Assembly (NCBI RefSeq): GCF_037338445.1
Contig: NZ_CP147838.1
Location: 2,046,001 to 2,110,000 of the forward strand
From: Salinibaculum sp. SYNS191
GTDB taxonomy: Archaea > Halobacteriota > Halobacteria > Halobacteriales > Haloarculaceae
Direction of reading: 5' to 3'
Length of the DNA stretch: 64,000 bases
A program made the translations under genes and the position numbers. The first letter of the stretch is position 1. Each line of letters opens with the position of its first letter. This document shows, one piece after another, positions 25,136 to 35,074 of this stretch. Under the pieces are notes generated by a model, which was not told the DNA's origin, searched no databases, and worked only from the letters and a program-made list of their open reading frames with translations.

Positions 25136-26119
25136 CTACCCCTCGTCACCCTCTAGCGAGACGCGCGGGTCGATGACCCCGTAGACGAGGTCGACGATGA
25201 GATTCGAGAAGACGATGAAGACGGCTATCAGGAAGAAGATGAACTGGACGAGCGGGAAGTCACGCGCGAGGACGCCCTGCACGAGCGCGTTCCCGATGCC
25301 GGGCCAGTTGAACACCGTCTCGATGAGCACCAGCCCACCGATAGCCCGGGTGAGCGAGAGGGGATACATCGTCACAATCGGCAGAATCGAGTGCTTGGCG
25401 ATGTGGCGGGCGCGCTTCAGCCGACTGAGACCCGTCAGTCGGTGGTAGTAGGTGAAGTCCTGCCCGGACACCTCGATGACGTTCGTCCGCATCATCAGCG
25501 TCGGTAGGAACAGATACCGTAACACGACGGCGGTAAACGGCAGGATGTAGTGCCAGAGGAAATCCGTCGAGAGGTATCTGTCAAGGCCAGCAGCGGCCGA
25601 CCCCGCAGTGAGCATCCCCGACGTGGGGAACCACCCGAGAATGCCTGCGAAGATGACCACGAGCAGTATCGAGGTGAAAAACGAGGGGAACGTCCCCGTC
25701 ATCAGGATTGGGATGATGCCGTACTTCTCGGCTTTGCTGCCGCGTGCGCGACCGAGGCCAGTCCCGAAGATGATACCGAGGATGTACGCGAAGGTAATCC
25801 CCGGCGCGATGAGGACGAAGGAGTTGAAGATACGCGGCGCTGCGTAATCGACGACCGGCACCCTGAACCGGAACGAGGTTCCGGCGTCGAGCGTCAGGAA
25901 GTTCGTGATGTAGTCGACGTACTGGATGTAAATCGGTTGGTCGAGCCCCCACTTCGCTTCCAACACTGCGACTTCCTCCTCCGTCGCCCCGCTGTATATC
26001 AGCAGGTCGGTGTAGTCACCGGGGAGCAACCGGAAGAAGAAAAACAGGAACGTCAGGACTAAAAACAGGAGAATAACCGAGCGAACGAGTCGGCCAGCGA
26101 TGTATCGGAGTTTGCTCAT
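25136..26119 (-). CDS. Dipeptide/oligopeptide ABC transporter permease (DppB-like)
   Basis: The 327-residue inner-membrane permease has a first membrane segment rich in Phe (LFLVLTFLFFFFRLLPGD), six predicted segments in all, and the EAA loop that contacts the ATPases. Features of the DppB family are the leading RLLPGD, the periplasmic stretch YIQYVDYITNFLTLDAG and the final VDLVYGVIDPRV. Its start overlaps the stop of the upstream ATPase by 4 bases (ATGA), and it is the last gene of the four-gene transporter operon. Confidence 0.9.
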   Translation of the reverse strand: MSKLRYIAGRLVRSVILLFLVLTFLFFFFRLLPGDYTDLLIYSGATEEEVAVLEAKWGLDQPIYIQYVDYITNFLTLDAGTSFRFRVPVVDYAAPRIFNSFVLIAPGITFAYILGIIFGTGLGRARGSKAEKYGIIPILMTGTFPSFFTSILLVVIFAGILGWFPTSGMLTAGSAAAGLDRYLSTDFLWHYILPFTAVVLRYLFLPTLMMRTNVIEVSGQDFTYYHRLTGLSRLKRARHIAKHSILPIVTMYPLSLTRAIGGLVLIETVFNWPGIGNALVQGVLARDFPLVQFIFFLIAVFIVFSNLIVDLVYGVIDPRVSLEGDEG

Positions 26120-27474
26120 TGGCTCTCACCCGACGCAGTGGCGCTCGTCTCGCTGTGCAGTCCCTCGCCTGACCCGCCGGCGACGCCCGCACGCTGTTCG
26201 TCGTACAGATGGCACGCACTCTCCCGGTGCTCACCAGTTTCGACGCTCCGCGGCGTCTGTTCGCAGACACTCTTGTAGTCCGCAAGAGCCTCGCTAGCAC
26301 TGTTCCAATCTTCGTTGGCGACGTGTGCGAGAGCCGTCTCGACCTGCTGTCGATGGCGGTCGGGTAACTCCGTCTCGAACCTATCGGTATAGAGCGTGTG
26401 ACCGACGCTGTCGTGGCTCTCGTCACTCTCGGAAACACCGGCATTCTCGAGTGTCAGCTCGACATGGTCGAGATTCACCGCTTGCTTCGATATCTGCTGC
26501 CGTAATGTCATTATCTCACGGAATCCTTCTTGGGAGATGTCTATGTCGTCGGGGGGGATAATCGACGGACACCGGTCCCTGAACCGGCAGCCCTCACCGA
26601 GTCCGACCGGTTCCGGCGTTGCCCCCTCCAGTTTCGTTCGTTCACGGGCGTTGTGTGGGTCGGGAATCGGAACGGCCTGAATGAGCGCGTTCGTGTACGG
26701 GTGTTTCGGGTCGTTGATTATCTCCTCGGTCGGCCCACGCTCCACCAAGCGACCGAGGTACATCACGTTGATGTCCTCACAGAGATACGAGACCGTCGAG
26801 ATGTCGTGGGAGATGTACATTATCGAGACGCCCAGATCCGTCGAGAGGTTCGAGAGTAGTTTCAGAATCGACGCCTGCGTCGAGACGTCCAGCATCGAAA
26901 CTGGCTCGTCCGCGAGCAACACGGACGGTTCGACGATGAGCGCTCGCGCAATCGAGACCCGCTGTTTCTCGCCACCACTGAGTGCCGGTGGTCGCTGGTC
27001 GACGAAGCGCTCGGGTGGGTTCAACTCCACTCGTTCGAGGACGTCGTGGATACGCTCGTCGTGGTTGTCGAAGTCGTGAATCTCCAAGACTTCGGTGAGC
27101 GTCTCCCGGACCGTCATCCGGGGGTTCAGTGAGTTGAACGGGTCCTGAAAGATGAACTGGACGTTGCTCCGGAAGTTCATCCGTTCAGCCTTGGTCATCT
27201 CCCCGATGTCTTGGCCCTCGTAACGTATCGTTCCCTTCGTGGGGGCCATCAGATTCCCCATCATCTTCAACAGCGTCGTCTTCCCACAGCCACTCTCACC
27301 GATGACACCGGTGATTTCGTTCTCGGCGAGCGAAATAGAGACGTCGTCCACCGCCCGGAGCGGCTCTTTCGACCGGCGAAGAATGGTGTCGACGACGCTC
27401 GTTGACCGGGGGAACTCCTTCGTGATACCGTCGGCCTCAAACAGCGGCTGGCTGTCTTGTCCGTCGGAACTCAT
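26116..27474 (-). CDS. Oligopeptide ABC transporter ATP-binding protein (OppF-like)
   Basis: The 452-residue ATPase has Walker A GVIGESGCGKTT near 56, a Q-loop, the ABC signature ALSGGEKQR, Walker B SVLLADEPVS and the switch His in YISHDI. The oligopeptide C-terminal region (RCPSI, EGCRFRDRC) is followed by an extra segment of about 110 residues ending in an Asp/Ser/Gly-rich tail (CHLYDEQRAG), common in haloarchaeal OppF proteins. The start at 27474 overlaps the OppD stop in ATGA; the longer frame to 27528 would run into OppD. Confidence 0.92.
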   Translation of the reverse strand: MSSDGQDSQPLFEADGITKEFPRSTSVVDTILRRSKEPLRAVDDVSISLAENEITGVIGESGCGKTTLLKMMGNLMAPTKGTIRYEGQDIGEMTKAERMNFRSNVQFIFQDPFNSLNPRMTVRETLTEVLEIHDFDNHDERIHDVLERVELNPPERFVDQRPPALSGGEKQRVSIARALIVEPSVLLADEPVSMLDVSTQASILKLLSNLSTDLGVSIMYISHDISTVSYLCEDINVMYLGRLVERGPTEEIINDPKHPYTNALIQAVPIPDPHNARERTKLEGATPEPVGLGEGCRFRDRCPSIIPPDDIDISQEGFREIMTLRQQISKQAVNLDHVELTLENAGVSESDESHDSVGHTLYTDRFETELPDRHRQQVETALAHVANEDWNSASEALADYKSVCEQTPRSVETGEHRESACHLYDEQRAGVAGGSGEGLHSETSATASGESQ

Positions 27475-28475
27475 TGGTGGATCACTTCCGACTCCCGCAA
27501 CTCGTCCGCACGGTCGGTGTGGAAACACGACGCGCGGTGGTCGTCCGAACCGACTATCTCCAGCGGCGGTGCCTCGTCACGGCACTCCTGCGTGGCGAGT
27601 GGACAGCGGTCGGCGTAGGTGCATCTATCGACATCACCGAAGATCTGCGGGGGTACCCCTTCGATCGTTTCGAGTTCCGCATCCGGTCGTCGGTGGTCCG
27701 GAAAGGCTTTCTGGAGCATAATCGAGTAGGGGTGTTTCGGGTCGTCGTAGATGTCGGAAACGGTGCCGGTTTCAGCGACCTGCCCGCCGTGCATAATCGC
27801 CATCTTGTCGCTGGATTCGAAGACGACACTGATGTCGTGGGTAATCAAGAGCAGGCTCGTGTCCGTCTCCGCTTTGATGTTGTCGAGATACTTGAAAATC
27901 TGGTCCTGCATAATCACGTCAAGCGCCGTCGTCGGCTCGTCTGCGATGAGGAGATTCGGCTCTAAGTAGAGCGCAAGCGCGATGATGACGCGCTGTTGCA
28001 TCCCGCCGGAGAATTGATGGGGGTAGTCCGTCACGCGACTCGCGGAGATACCGACGATTTCCAGCATCTCCTCGAACTTGTCGAGTGCTTCCTCCTTGCT
28101 CAGGTCGGTGTGTGTCTGGGCGATTTCGACAACCTGCTTGTCGACCCGTTCGAGCGGGTCCAAACTGTTCATCGAACTCTGCGGGATGTAGGAGATTTCC
28201 TTCCAGCGGATGTTCTCGTTGTACTCCTTTTCCGAATAATTCGAGATGTCCTCTCCCTTGTAGAGAATGCGACCGTCGACAACGTCGCCGTTCTTGTCTA
28301 AGCCACCGATGACGGCACTGGAAAGAGTCGTCTTTCCACAACCGGATTCGCCGACGAGACCGAAGTATTCGCCGCGGTTAATCTCGAAGGAGGCGTCCGA
28401 GACAGCCGTCAATTTGCCCGAGGGCGTCTGGTACTGTATCGTGGTATCGTCGAATTGGAGTAGTGGTTCACTCAT
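27471..28475 (-). CDS. Oligopeptide ABC transporter ATP-binding protein (OppD-like)
   Basis: The 334-residue ATPase has Walker A GLVGESGCGKTT near 36, the signature FSGGMQQRV, Walker B NLLIADEPTT and ITHDISV for the switch. The C-terminal oligopeptide domain with its Cys cluster (DRCTYADRCPLATQEC), which may bind an iron-sulfur centre in this family, is complete. It pairs with the OppF-like ATPase and powers the DppB/DppC permeases. The gap to the DppC gene is 2 bp. Confidence 0.92.
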   Translation of the reverse strand: MSEPLLQFDDTTIQYQTPSGKLTAVSDASFEINRGEYFGLVGESGCGKTTLSSAVIGGLDKNGDVVDGRILYKGEDISNYSEKEYNENIRWKEISYIPQSSMNSLDPLERVDKQVVEIAQTHTDLSKEEALDKFEEMLEIVGISASRVTDYPHQFSGGMQQRVIIALALYLEPNLLIADEPTTALDVIMQDQIFKYLDNIKAETDTSLLLITHDISVVFESSDKMAIMHGGQVAETGTVSDIYDDPKHPYSIMLQKAFPDHRRPDAELETIEGVPPQIFGDVDRCTYADRCPLATQECRDEAPPLEIVGSDDHRASCFHTDRADELRESEVIHQ

Positions 28476-28477
28476 TG

Positions 28478-29398
28478 TTATGCACTCGCCATCATATCTT
28501 CTGCCACGTCATCATCTTCGTAGCCCCGCCCGATGAGGAATAGCGAGAGCACGGTAAAGGAGATGAGCAGGCCCGGGAACAGCGCCCACCACCACGCGTC
28601 GACGATGACGCCGGATTGGTACGCGTTGCGCAGGATGATGCCCCACGTGTAACTGGACGGGTCAGCGAGACCGAGAAACGCGAGTCCGGCCTGAATGATG
28701 ACCGCGTATCCGGCACCAATCGCGGTAAAGAGTATCGCCATCGGCGCCACGTTCGGGAAGATGTGTTTCAGGAGAATCCGGGGCGTACTCGCGCCAGTGG
28801 ATTTCGCCGCCATCACGAACGGCCGCTCTTTCACCTGTAACACCTGCGACCTGAGTACCCGCGCCATCCCACGCCATATCAACGCCCCGATGATGAACGC
28901 GGTCGTCCAGAAGCCACTCTCCAGAATCACCACGAGGACGAGCGCCGCCGGTAACAGTGGGACGCTGTATATAAAGTCTGTAAACCGCATCAACACCTCG
29001 TCGACGAGTCCACCGACGTAGCCGGCTGTCACCCCCACTACCGACCCGATGGTGAGAATCATCGTGCCGACGACGACGACGAGCAACATCGTCGGTTGGG
29101 CACCGACCAGCACCATAGAGAAGATGTCGCGGCCTAATCTATCCGTCCCCATCGGATGGTCGATAGATGGTGGCTGCGTCCGGAGAATATCGCCCGAGTC
29201 GCTGTACTGCGTCTCGGAAGGGTTGTAGGGAGCAATCTGTGGACCGAAGGCACCCATCAAAACCACGGCGATGAAGAACGCAAACGCGACCTTCGTGATT
29301 CTGTCCGAGAGAGTGTTCTGGAAGATATCGACCAGATTTCGGACGAAATAGTTCGAGCGAACTCGCCCGTACGCGGCTGTGAAACGAGCTGTCACCAC
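28478..29398 (-). CDS. Dipeptide/oligopeptide ABC transporter permease (DppC-like)
   Basis: The 306-residue membrane protein has an N-terminal segment FFIAVVLMGAFGPQIAPYNP, the family's PMGTDRLGRDIFSMVLVGA, and the EAA loop TGASTPRILLKHIFPNVAP near residue 205. About six membrane segments are predicted. It is the first gene of the minus-strand permease/ATPase operon. A TATA-like element (TTTTATAATCC on the minus strand) lies near 29470. The binding protein is about 2.4 kb further upstream (31776-33623). Confidence 0.9.
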   Translation of the reverse strand: MVTARFTAAYGRVRSNYFVRNLVDIFQNTLSDRITKVAFAFFIAVVLMGAFGPQIAPYNPSETQYSDSGDILRTQPPSIDHPMGTDRLGRDIFSMVLVGAQPTMLLVVVVGTMILTIGSVVGVTAGYVGGLVDEVLMRFTDFIYSVPLLPAALVLVVILESGFWTTAFIIGALIWRGMARVLRSQVLQVKERPFVMAAKSTGASTPRILLKHIFPNVAPMAILFTAIGAGYAVIIQAGLAFLGLADPSSYTWGIILRNAYQSGVIVDAWWWALFPGLLISFTVLSLFLIGRGYEDDDVAEDMMASA

Positions 29399-29630
29399 GT
29401 CGACACCCTCCTATGCCTCACTGGGAAGGCCACAGTATTGCCCATGGTACTCATAGGCAACCTTTGCATCTATGGATTATAAAATTGTTGGAGGTTGTTG
29501 TACGGTCTACAGTATCGAGCCGCAAGCCAGCGGTGGGTTGTTACACACGAGGGCAGGAATGACACGGGACTGTGAGGGTGGGTGTAAGTGAGGCTAAGCG
29601 GCAAGGTCGGACTGACTCGGGCGACGGCAA

Positions 29631-29640
29631 GGTATTTTAA
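29631..29640 (+). promoter_or_regulatory. TATA box for the thioredoxin-like gene
   Basis: GGTATTTTAA lies about 28 nt upstream of the ATG at 29665, which predicts a leaderless transcript. Confidence 0.6.
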
Positions 29641-29664
29641 GAGCGGAGTCTGTACATTCTACCC

Positions 29665-30312
29665 ATGCTGACGCAGTTACTGGACTCCGGTGTCCTCACA
29701 GAAGGGGAGTCCGGGTTTCAGTTGAGCGAACAGTTCGTCGACACTGTGGAGGCGAACCAAGCGGCGCTGGATGGACTGACACCCGACGAAAGTGTACACG
29801 CTGTCCTCGGACTCGATTCTGAGGGACCGGTGAGCGAACTGGACGAAGCTGACGCGCCGTTCCTCGTCGAGTATGCCACACTGGTAGAGATGGTCTCCGA
29901 CGCAAGTGCGGAGGAGTTGATTCGGTGGACTGCGATTCTCGACCAGTTCCGAGCGGATGCATCTCCGACGGATGGGTCACCGGAGCCGTTTCTCGACGTC
30001 TCCGGCGATAAACTTCCCTCGTATCTCGAACTGTTCAGCCCCGCAATCGTCTACGTGTGGCGAGAAGAGTGCGACCCGTGTGACATTGTTCGCGGAGATT
30101 TCGAGAATATCTTCGGTGACGCTCCCGAAGACATCGCTCTCTTCTCGGTGTATGGCCCGGACAACAGCGTCATGCTACAGGAGCGCTACGACGTGATGGC
30201 CGGCCCGACAGTGCTGTTCATGGTCGACGGCCGAGTGGACGCCCGCCTCGTCGGCGCACACACGCGTGAGACACTCGACTCCGAAATCGACATTCTCCGC
30301 GACGTTGCTTGA
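29665..30312 (+). CDS. Thioredoxin-like protein with N-terminal extension
   Basis: The 215-residue protein has an acidic, helical N-terminal half (1-115) of unknown role. From residue 125 a thioredoxin fold follows, with the active site WREECDPCDIVRGDF (Cys136-Asp-Pro-Cys139) and the cis-proline strand MAGPTVLFMVDGRV near 190. No signal peptide is present, so it acts in the cytoplasm. It stands alone between the transporter operon and the convergent CapA-like gene. It could reduce a partner disulfide, possibly supplying the peroxiredoxin at 35075. Confidence 0.75.
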   Translation: MLTQLLDSGVLTEGESGFQLSEQFVDTVEANQAALDGLTPDESVHAVLGLDSEGPVSELDEADAPFLVEYATLVEMVSDASAEELIRWTAILDQFRADASPTDGSPEPFLDVSGDKLPSYLELFSPAIVYVWREECDPCDIVRGDFENIFGDAPEDIALFSVYGPDNSVMLQERYDVMAGPTVLFMVDGRVDARLVGAHTRETLDSEIDILRDVA

Positions 30313-30347
30313 AAGGACAGACAGCAACGCCGCTGCCGACGGTCCGG

Positions 30348-31694
30348 TCAGATATCGACGATACCACGGCCGTCCCGACAGTCGATGGTCGTGTCGAAGG
30401 CCGCCGAGAGTGATGCGAATCGGTCCACGATGGCGTCCGCACGGTCGCCGGTCGCAACCACGGGAATGCCTCGAGAAGACGGGCCACGGCTCTCCTGTAA
30501 CCAACAAGGGACTAGTTCGATGTGGTCCAGTTGTCCACCAACGAACGTACAGACCGGCAGGACAGTCTCCCAAATCGGCCCGTCACCGATGATATCCTCA
30601 CGCAACTGCCCATCCTCGAAGAACCACCGGTCGAACAGCGCCGACGGCCGCTCGTCGGTGACGCCGAAGCGACGGTACGTCTCCGCCGGGAACCGGTCTA
30701 TCTGCTCCAACTGGAGGAAGAAGTTCCCCAGCGAGTAGAAGATCGGCTTCCCGTCATACACTTCCATTCCACGGAGCACGTGCGGGCCGGTCGTGACGAA
30801 GGCATCCGCCCCGGCGTCGACACACGCGTGAGCGAACTCGACGAGAAAGTCGGGCGTGCCGGGCATGTTCCGCTGGCCGTCCGTCCCCTGATGTGAGTGA
30901 AGCGTCGCAACGACCCACTCGGCCCGCGTGCTCGCCTCGCGGACCGTGGAGAGAATCGCCTCGCAGTCCGGCTGGTCGACTGCATATCGAACGCCTTCTT
31001 CGGACTCGTCCTCGACGGTCTCGAATTTCTTGTCGTCGAAGTGGACGTACGACTCGTCATCCCAGTCGTGGCCGATGCCCAGTCCCTTCTGTTTCCACGC
31101 GCGCTGGCGATCAGACTCGCCGGTCGCCTCGCTAATCGCCCGGATTTGGTCGATACGCTCGCTGTGTAGACGGTAGATTTTCTCGACGTGGAGCGGATTG
31201 ATGCCCGGCCGCCCCGGTACCAGCGGGGAACTGCGACCAGCCTCGCTCTCGGGCGGAATGCTCGTCGTGGCGCTGACGAGCGCGACACGTCCCCCCGGCG
31301 TCTGCCTGTACGCGGGCCGACGTGCATCCGCAAGATTCCGACCAAGGCCTGCGTAAGTCATCCCGTGCGACTCGAAGGCAACCATCGTATCTCTGATTCC
31401 TTCGTGAGTATAATCGTACGAGTGGTTCGTCCCAGCACTGGCGAACGAACAGCCCATCTCGACGAGGTCGTCGATGACGGCGGGCGGTGACCGGAGATGG
31501 AGCAGTCCACCCTCGTGAGCAGGTGGTCGGTCGTCGCCGGGAACGAGCGTCTCGAAGTTCGTCACCGCCGCGTCTGCCTCACGGAGTGTCGAGACGACGG
31601 CGTGGAACTGGCTGTCGGTTTCGGCCCGTTCCAAAATCGGTTCAGCGAGGATGGCGTCGCCAGTGGCCGCGAGTCTGAACGTCGTGTTCGCCAT
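30348..31694 (-). CDS. CapA-family metallophosphatase-like protein
   Basis: The 448-residue protein matches the CapA / poly-gamma-glutamate synthesis group with a calcineurin-like fold. Motifs in order are LAATGDAILAEP at the start, NFETLVPG near 45, GTNHSYDYTHEGIRDT near 90, ATLHSHQGTDGQRNMPGT near 265, and VTTGPHVLRGMEVYDGKPIF near 295 with YSLGNFF. These supply the metal-binding Asp, Asn and His residues. No signal peptide is evident. CapA homologues often sit in catabolic clusters of haloarchaea with unknown function. The start at MANTTF was preferred over the Met seven codons upstream. Confidence 0.8.
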   Translation of the reverse strand: MANTTFRLAATGDAILAEPILERAETDSQFHAVVSTLREADAAVTNFETLVPGDDRPPAHEGGLLHLRSPPAVIDDLVEMGCSFASAGTNHSYDYTHEGIRDTMVAFESHGMTYAGLGRNLADARRPAYRQTPGGRVALVSATTSIPPESEAGRSSPLVPGRPGINPLHVEKIYRLHSERIDQIRAISEATGESDRQRAWKQKGLGIGHDWDDESYVHFDDKKFETVEDESEEGVRYAVDQPDCEAILSTVREASTRAEWVVATLHSHQGTDGQRNMPGTPDFLVEFAHACVDAGADAFVTTGPHVLRGMEVYDGKPIFYSLGNFFLQLEQIDRFPAETYRRFGVTDERPSALFDRWFFEDGQLREDIIGDGPIWETVLPVCTFVGGQLDHIELVPCWLQESRGPSSRGIPVVATGDRADAIVDRFASLSAAFDTTIDCRDGRGIVDI

Positions 31695-31775
31695 AGAAGC
31701 TACGACGTCGGTCACCCATCTATAGCTATCCCTCGAACAGACAACGGGTAGAACCGGGCGGCGAAAAAGCGTGCG

Positions 31776-33623
31776 TTATCCGGTGTACTCGCCTTCGGCG
31801 TTGACACACGGGAAGTCGTCGGGGCTGGGCTGGCCTTCAGCGGGCCACAGTGGCGACGTATCGGCACCTTGCGGGTAGTGCAGACGGCCGTCTTGGTCCC
31901 AGCCCCAGTCGGCGTCCGAGAGAACCTGCTGGGCGGCTTCCACGTCGCCCGAGGGGTCATCCGTGTACATCGGAGCGTCGTCCGGGAACCACGGGTGTTC
32001 CTGCGTGATAAACTGGGAGTGGAGCTGGACGGACCCCTGTCCGAACAGCACGACTTCGTTCATCTCCTGTCGGTTGATCGCCGCACCGATGGCTTGGCGA
32101 ATCGGCTTGTACTTGACACCGGGCATCGGAATCTGCGGGTAGATCGCTGGACCACCGTAGAGACCAGCGGAGGTGACACCCTGCATGTCTCCCTGTCCGT
32201 CGAGTCGGTCGAAGGTCCCGGCCGTGACGAGCGTGACGAGGTCGATACCGCCGTTCTCGAAGGCGGCCACAGCGGAGGTTTCGTCTTCGAACCCACGGAG
32301 CACGATGTCGTGGTCGGGCTGAAAGTTCGGGTGACCGTCGAAGGCGGTGAGTCGTGCCGACTGGTCCGCTTGGAAGGAGGCCAGTTCGAACGGTCCGGAG
32401 CCCCACACATCGTCGGGAACTTGGAAGCCACCGGCGTTGCCGTCTGCGGCCTGCCACTGGTCCTTGTGCAAAATCCCGAACGTCGCCATATCCCGCGTGG
32501 TGAAGATCGGGTACGGGCTCTCGAAGTTGAACTCGATAGTCTTGTCGTCGATGACGTTGATCGACGAGAACGGAATGTCCGTCACCTTGTAGACCTCGGC
32601 CGAGTTGGCCTGCAGGAACTCGTAGGTGAATTTGACGTGTTCGGCGGTCACCTCGTCACCGTTGTGGAACTGGGCGTCGTCGGCCAGCGTGACAGTCACC
32701 TGCGTCGAGTCCTCGTTGCTCGAGTAGTCGCTCGCCAGCGCGTTCTGCAGCTCGTAGTTGCCGTCGTACATCACGAGCGGCGAGAAGATGAGCGCGTTCC
32801 AGAGGAAGAACGTCTCCCCCTGCTGTTGAATCATCCAGTTTTTCCGCGCCATCGTCTGGGAGTTCGCGGACATCGTAATCTCGGAGCCGTTCTTGGGGCG
32901 CGAGTCGACGAGCGAAATCGGGTTCGAGATGCGCAGACCGGCCTCGCCGGTCGAGTTCATCTCGACTTGATCCGTGTGGACGATCTGTGAGTCGAGCACG
33001 CCCACGATCATCATGTGAGAGTAGTCTTCACCGAGAATCTGGAACGCTTCGTCGACGAGTTCTCGACGCTGCTCCGGACCGACGGAACCCTGTTCTTGCG
33101 CGATGGCGCTGTACTCACAGTTCGGCCAGTTCGAGAGGTTAAGACCGCCTTTCCCGGCGTTCCCGATAGACTCCCGGAGGATGAACTCCTGTGGGTCGAG
33201 TCGGTCGGGTGAGGACGTGGACATCGCCATCCACAACGCGGCGGCTCGTCGGTCGTTGATGATGTCGTCGACAACTTCCGCGTTTGGGCGGCCGCGTGCC
33301 TCCGCGCTGATGCCGATTTGACTGAGGTCCTCGGCCATCCGTGGAGCCAACTCCTCCATGGTTGCCGTCCGACCCGCCTGTCCCGTCATGTACTCGATTG
33401 TGAGCGTCGGGACACGCTCACCGAGTTCCGAGGCGTCTTGGGTCGGAACGTTGCCTGACCCGCCGTCACCACCGTCGTCGCCACCATCACCACCGTCGTC
33501 GCCACCATCGCCCCCGTCGCCACCGATGAGTGCACACCCTGCGAGTGCAAGAGCGGGGACCGACGATAGCCCTTTGAGAATGTCTCTGCGGTCCAATGTC
33601 TTACCGGTCGAGTCGGATGACAT
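31776..33623 (-). CDS. Peptide/organic-solute ABC transporter substrate-binding lipoprotein
   Basis: The 615-residue protein starts with a Tat-type signal (LDRRDILKG) and lipobox LALAGC (Cys30). An acidic Gly/Asp repeat linker (GGDGGDDGG repeated, residues 35-60) spaces the domain from the membrane. It has the SBP_bac_5 plan: DRLDPQEFILRES, LADDAQFHNGDEVTAEHVKF, then FNFESPYPIFTTRD, with GSGPFELASF and an extended C-terminal lobe. It captures peptides or similar solutes for the DppC/OppD/OppF/DppB complex encoded at 25136-29398. The start at 33623 agrees with the TATA box about 28 nt upstream. Confidence 0.9.
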   Translation of the reverse strand: MSSDSTGKTLDRRDILKGLSSVPALALAGCALIGGDGGDGGDDGGDGGDDGGDGGSGNVPTQDASELGERVPTLTIEYMTGQAGRTATMEELAPRMAEDLSQIGISAEARGRPNAEVVDDIINDRRAAALWMAMSTSSPDRLDPQEFILRESIGNAGKGGLNLSNWPNCEYSAIAQEQGSVGPEQRRELVDEAFQILGEDYSHMMIVGVLDSQIVHTDQVEMNSTGEAGLRISNPISLVDSRPKNGSEITMSANSQTMARKNWMIQQQGETFFLWNALIFSPLVMYDGNYELQNALASDYSSNEDSTQVTVTLADDAQFHNGDEVTAEHVKFTYEFLQANSAEVYKVTDIPFSSINVIDDKTIEFNFESPYPIFTTRDMATFGILHKDQWQAADGNAGGFQVPDDVWGSGPFELASFQADQSARLTAFDGHPNFQPDHDIVLRGFEDETSAVAAFENGGIDLVTLVTAGTFDRLDGQGDMQGVTSAGLYGGPAIYPQIPMPGVKYKPIRQAIGAAINRQEMNEVVLFGQGSVQLHSQFITQEHPWFPDDAPMYTDDPSGDVEAAQQVLSDADWGWDQDGRLHYPQGADTSPLWPAEGQPSPDDFPCVNAEGEYTG

Positions 33624-33645
33624 GGAATAACATAACAACATGAAC

Positions 33646-33656
33646 TACTTATACTT
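33646..33656 (-). promoter_or_regulatory. TATA box for the substrate-binding protein
   Basis: On the minus strand AAAGTATAAG lies 27-28 nt upstream of the ATG at 33623, predicting a leaderless transcript separate from the permease operon. Confidence 0.65.
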
Positions 33657-33863
33657 TTTGTGTATGGAGTTCACGGCCAGATACGAGACAGCAGGCATCC
33701 GCACGTCTCCCAGCACGAGCGACTGCGCCGGATTGTGACGAGTTCGTATCATCCAATCTACAACACATGCCGTATACCTGCTCGGCATCCGAGACGTGCC
33801 CAACCGAACAGTCCGACCGGGGCGACCCCAACACTTAACCCTACGCTGTAACCTCAGAGCAGT

Positions 33864-35048
33864 ATGGACGAGACGCTGTTTGACCAGTTGCGCGTACTCG
33901 ATTTCTCGCAGGCGGGCCCCGGCCCACTGACTGGCGTACTGTTCGCGGACTTCGGCGCAGACGTGATTTCAGTCGAACCACCCGGCGGTGCGACAACACG
34001 CACGCTCACCAGCGGGGCACTTCGACCGAACTACATGCGGAACAAACGCTCGCTCGTGTTGAACCTGAAAGCCGAAGACTCCGAGCAAGTCGTCCGCTCG
34101 CTCGTCGAGTCCGCGGACGTACTCATCCACAACAACCGACCCGGCACGATGGAGCGACTCGGCTGTGACTACGAGACACTCCGGGCATACAACGACGAAC
34201 TGGTCTACTGCTCGCTGACCGGCTACGGCGAGAGCGGCCCCTACAGCGACCGGCCGTGTTTCGACCCGCACGCCCAAGCGATGTCCGGGCTGATGTGGAA
34301 CACCGGTGAACCCGACCGCAAGCCCTCACGGGTCGGGGCTTCGCTCGTCAGTTTCGCCGCCGCCCAAGCCGCCGCGTTTGGTATCATGGGCGCGCTGTGG
34401 AACCGCGAGCGGACTGGCGAGGGGCAGAAAGTCGAAGCATCACTGTTCGATACCGCTGGCTCCGCGATGGGCTACTGGTACAGCTATCACGAACTCACGG
34501 GGACGGAGCCGACCCGACGGGGCCACTCGTGGGACGGCTACTGTCCCGCTGGCGTCTTCGACACCGCCGACGAACCGGTGTACCTCGCTATCCCCTCACA
34601 GCGCCTCTGGAAGCGCTTTTGTTCGGCCATCGACCGCGAAGAGTGGGTCGACCACCCCAAATACGGGAGCGACGAGGACCGTCTCGCCAACCGCGAGGAA
34701 CTGTTTGCGGCTATCGAAGAGGAGTTCGCCCCCTACGACCGGGCAGAACTCATGGAACTACTATCCGGGAAGGGTGTCCCTGTCTCCGAAGTCCAGACCA
34801 TTCCCGAAGCCGCAAACGACGACCACCTGCGCGAGCGCGGGACCGTCAGGGAAGTCCCGGATATTGACGGTGACGTGACCGGTTCGATGCCGGCGGTCAA
34901 GCCTGCTCGGACCCCACCAACTATCGAGCACGGGCCGCCGGAAGTCGGAGAGCACACCGCCGAAATCCTCACCGACGTCGGCTTCGACACCGACGACATC
35001 GTCCAGTTCGACGAGGACGGCGTCGTCAGCGACGCGATGCGAAAGTAG
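33864..35048 (+). CDS. CaiB/BaiF family CoA-transferase (class III), second copy
   Basis: The 394-residue protein shows the family pattern: LRVLDFSQAGPGPLTGVLFA, GADVISVEPPGGATTRTL, NYMRNKRSLVLNLKAED near 62, LIHNNRPGTMERLGCDYE near 95, and CFDPHAQAMSGLMWNTGEP near 137 holding the catalytic Asp. It is only distantly similar to the copy at 13632-14843, and its GC content is like its surroundings. It activates a free acid with CoA from another acyl-CoA. It lies between the binding-protein gene (divergent) and the peroxiredoxin gene (convergent). Confidence 0.9.
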   Translation: MDETLFDQLRVLDFSQAGPGPLTGVLFADFGADVISVEPPGGATTRTLTSGALRPNYMRNKRSLVLNLKAEDSEQVVRSLVESADVLIHNNRPGTMERLGCDYETLRAYNDELVYCSLTGYGESGPYSDRPCFDPHAQAMSGLMWNTGEPDRKPSRVGASLVSFAAAQAAAFGIMGALWNRERTGEGQKVEASLFDTAGSAMGYWYSYHELTGTEPTRRGHSWDGYCPAGVFDTADEPVYLAIPSQRLWKRFCSAIDREEWVDHPKYGSDEDRLANREELFAAIEEEFAPYDRAELMELLSGKGVPVSEVQTIPEAANDDHLRERGTVREVPDIDGDVTGSMPAVKPARTPPTIEHGPPEVGEHTAEILTDVGFDTDDIVQFDEDGVVSDAMRK

Positions 35049-35074
35049 AGACCCCCACCTGTCGACGACTGTTC

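Noticed and set aside
33478..33540. Short direct repeats (ccaccgtcgtcgccaccatc) that could suggest a tandem array.
   Set aside because: They encode the Gly/Asp linker after the lipobox of the substrate-binding protein, a common haloarchaeal spacer.
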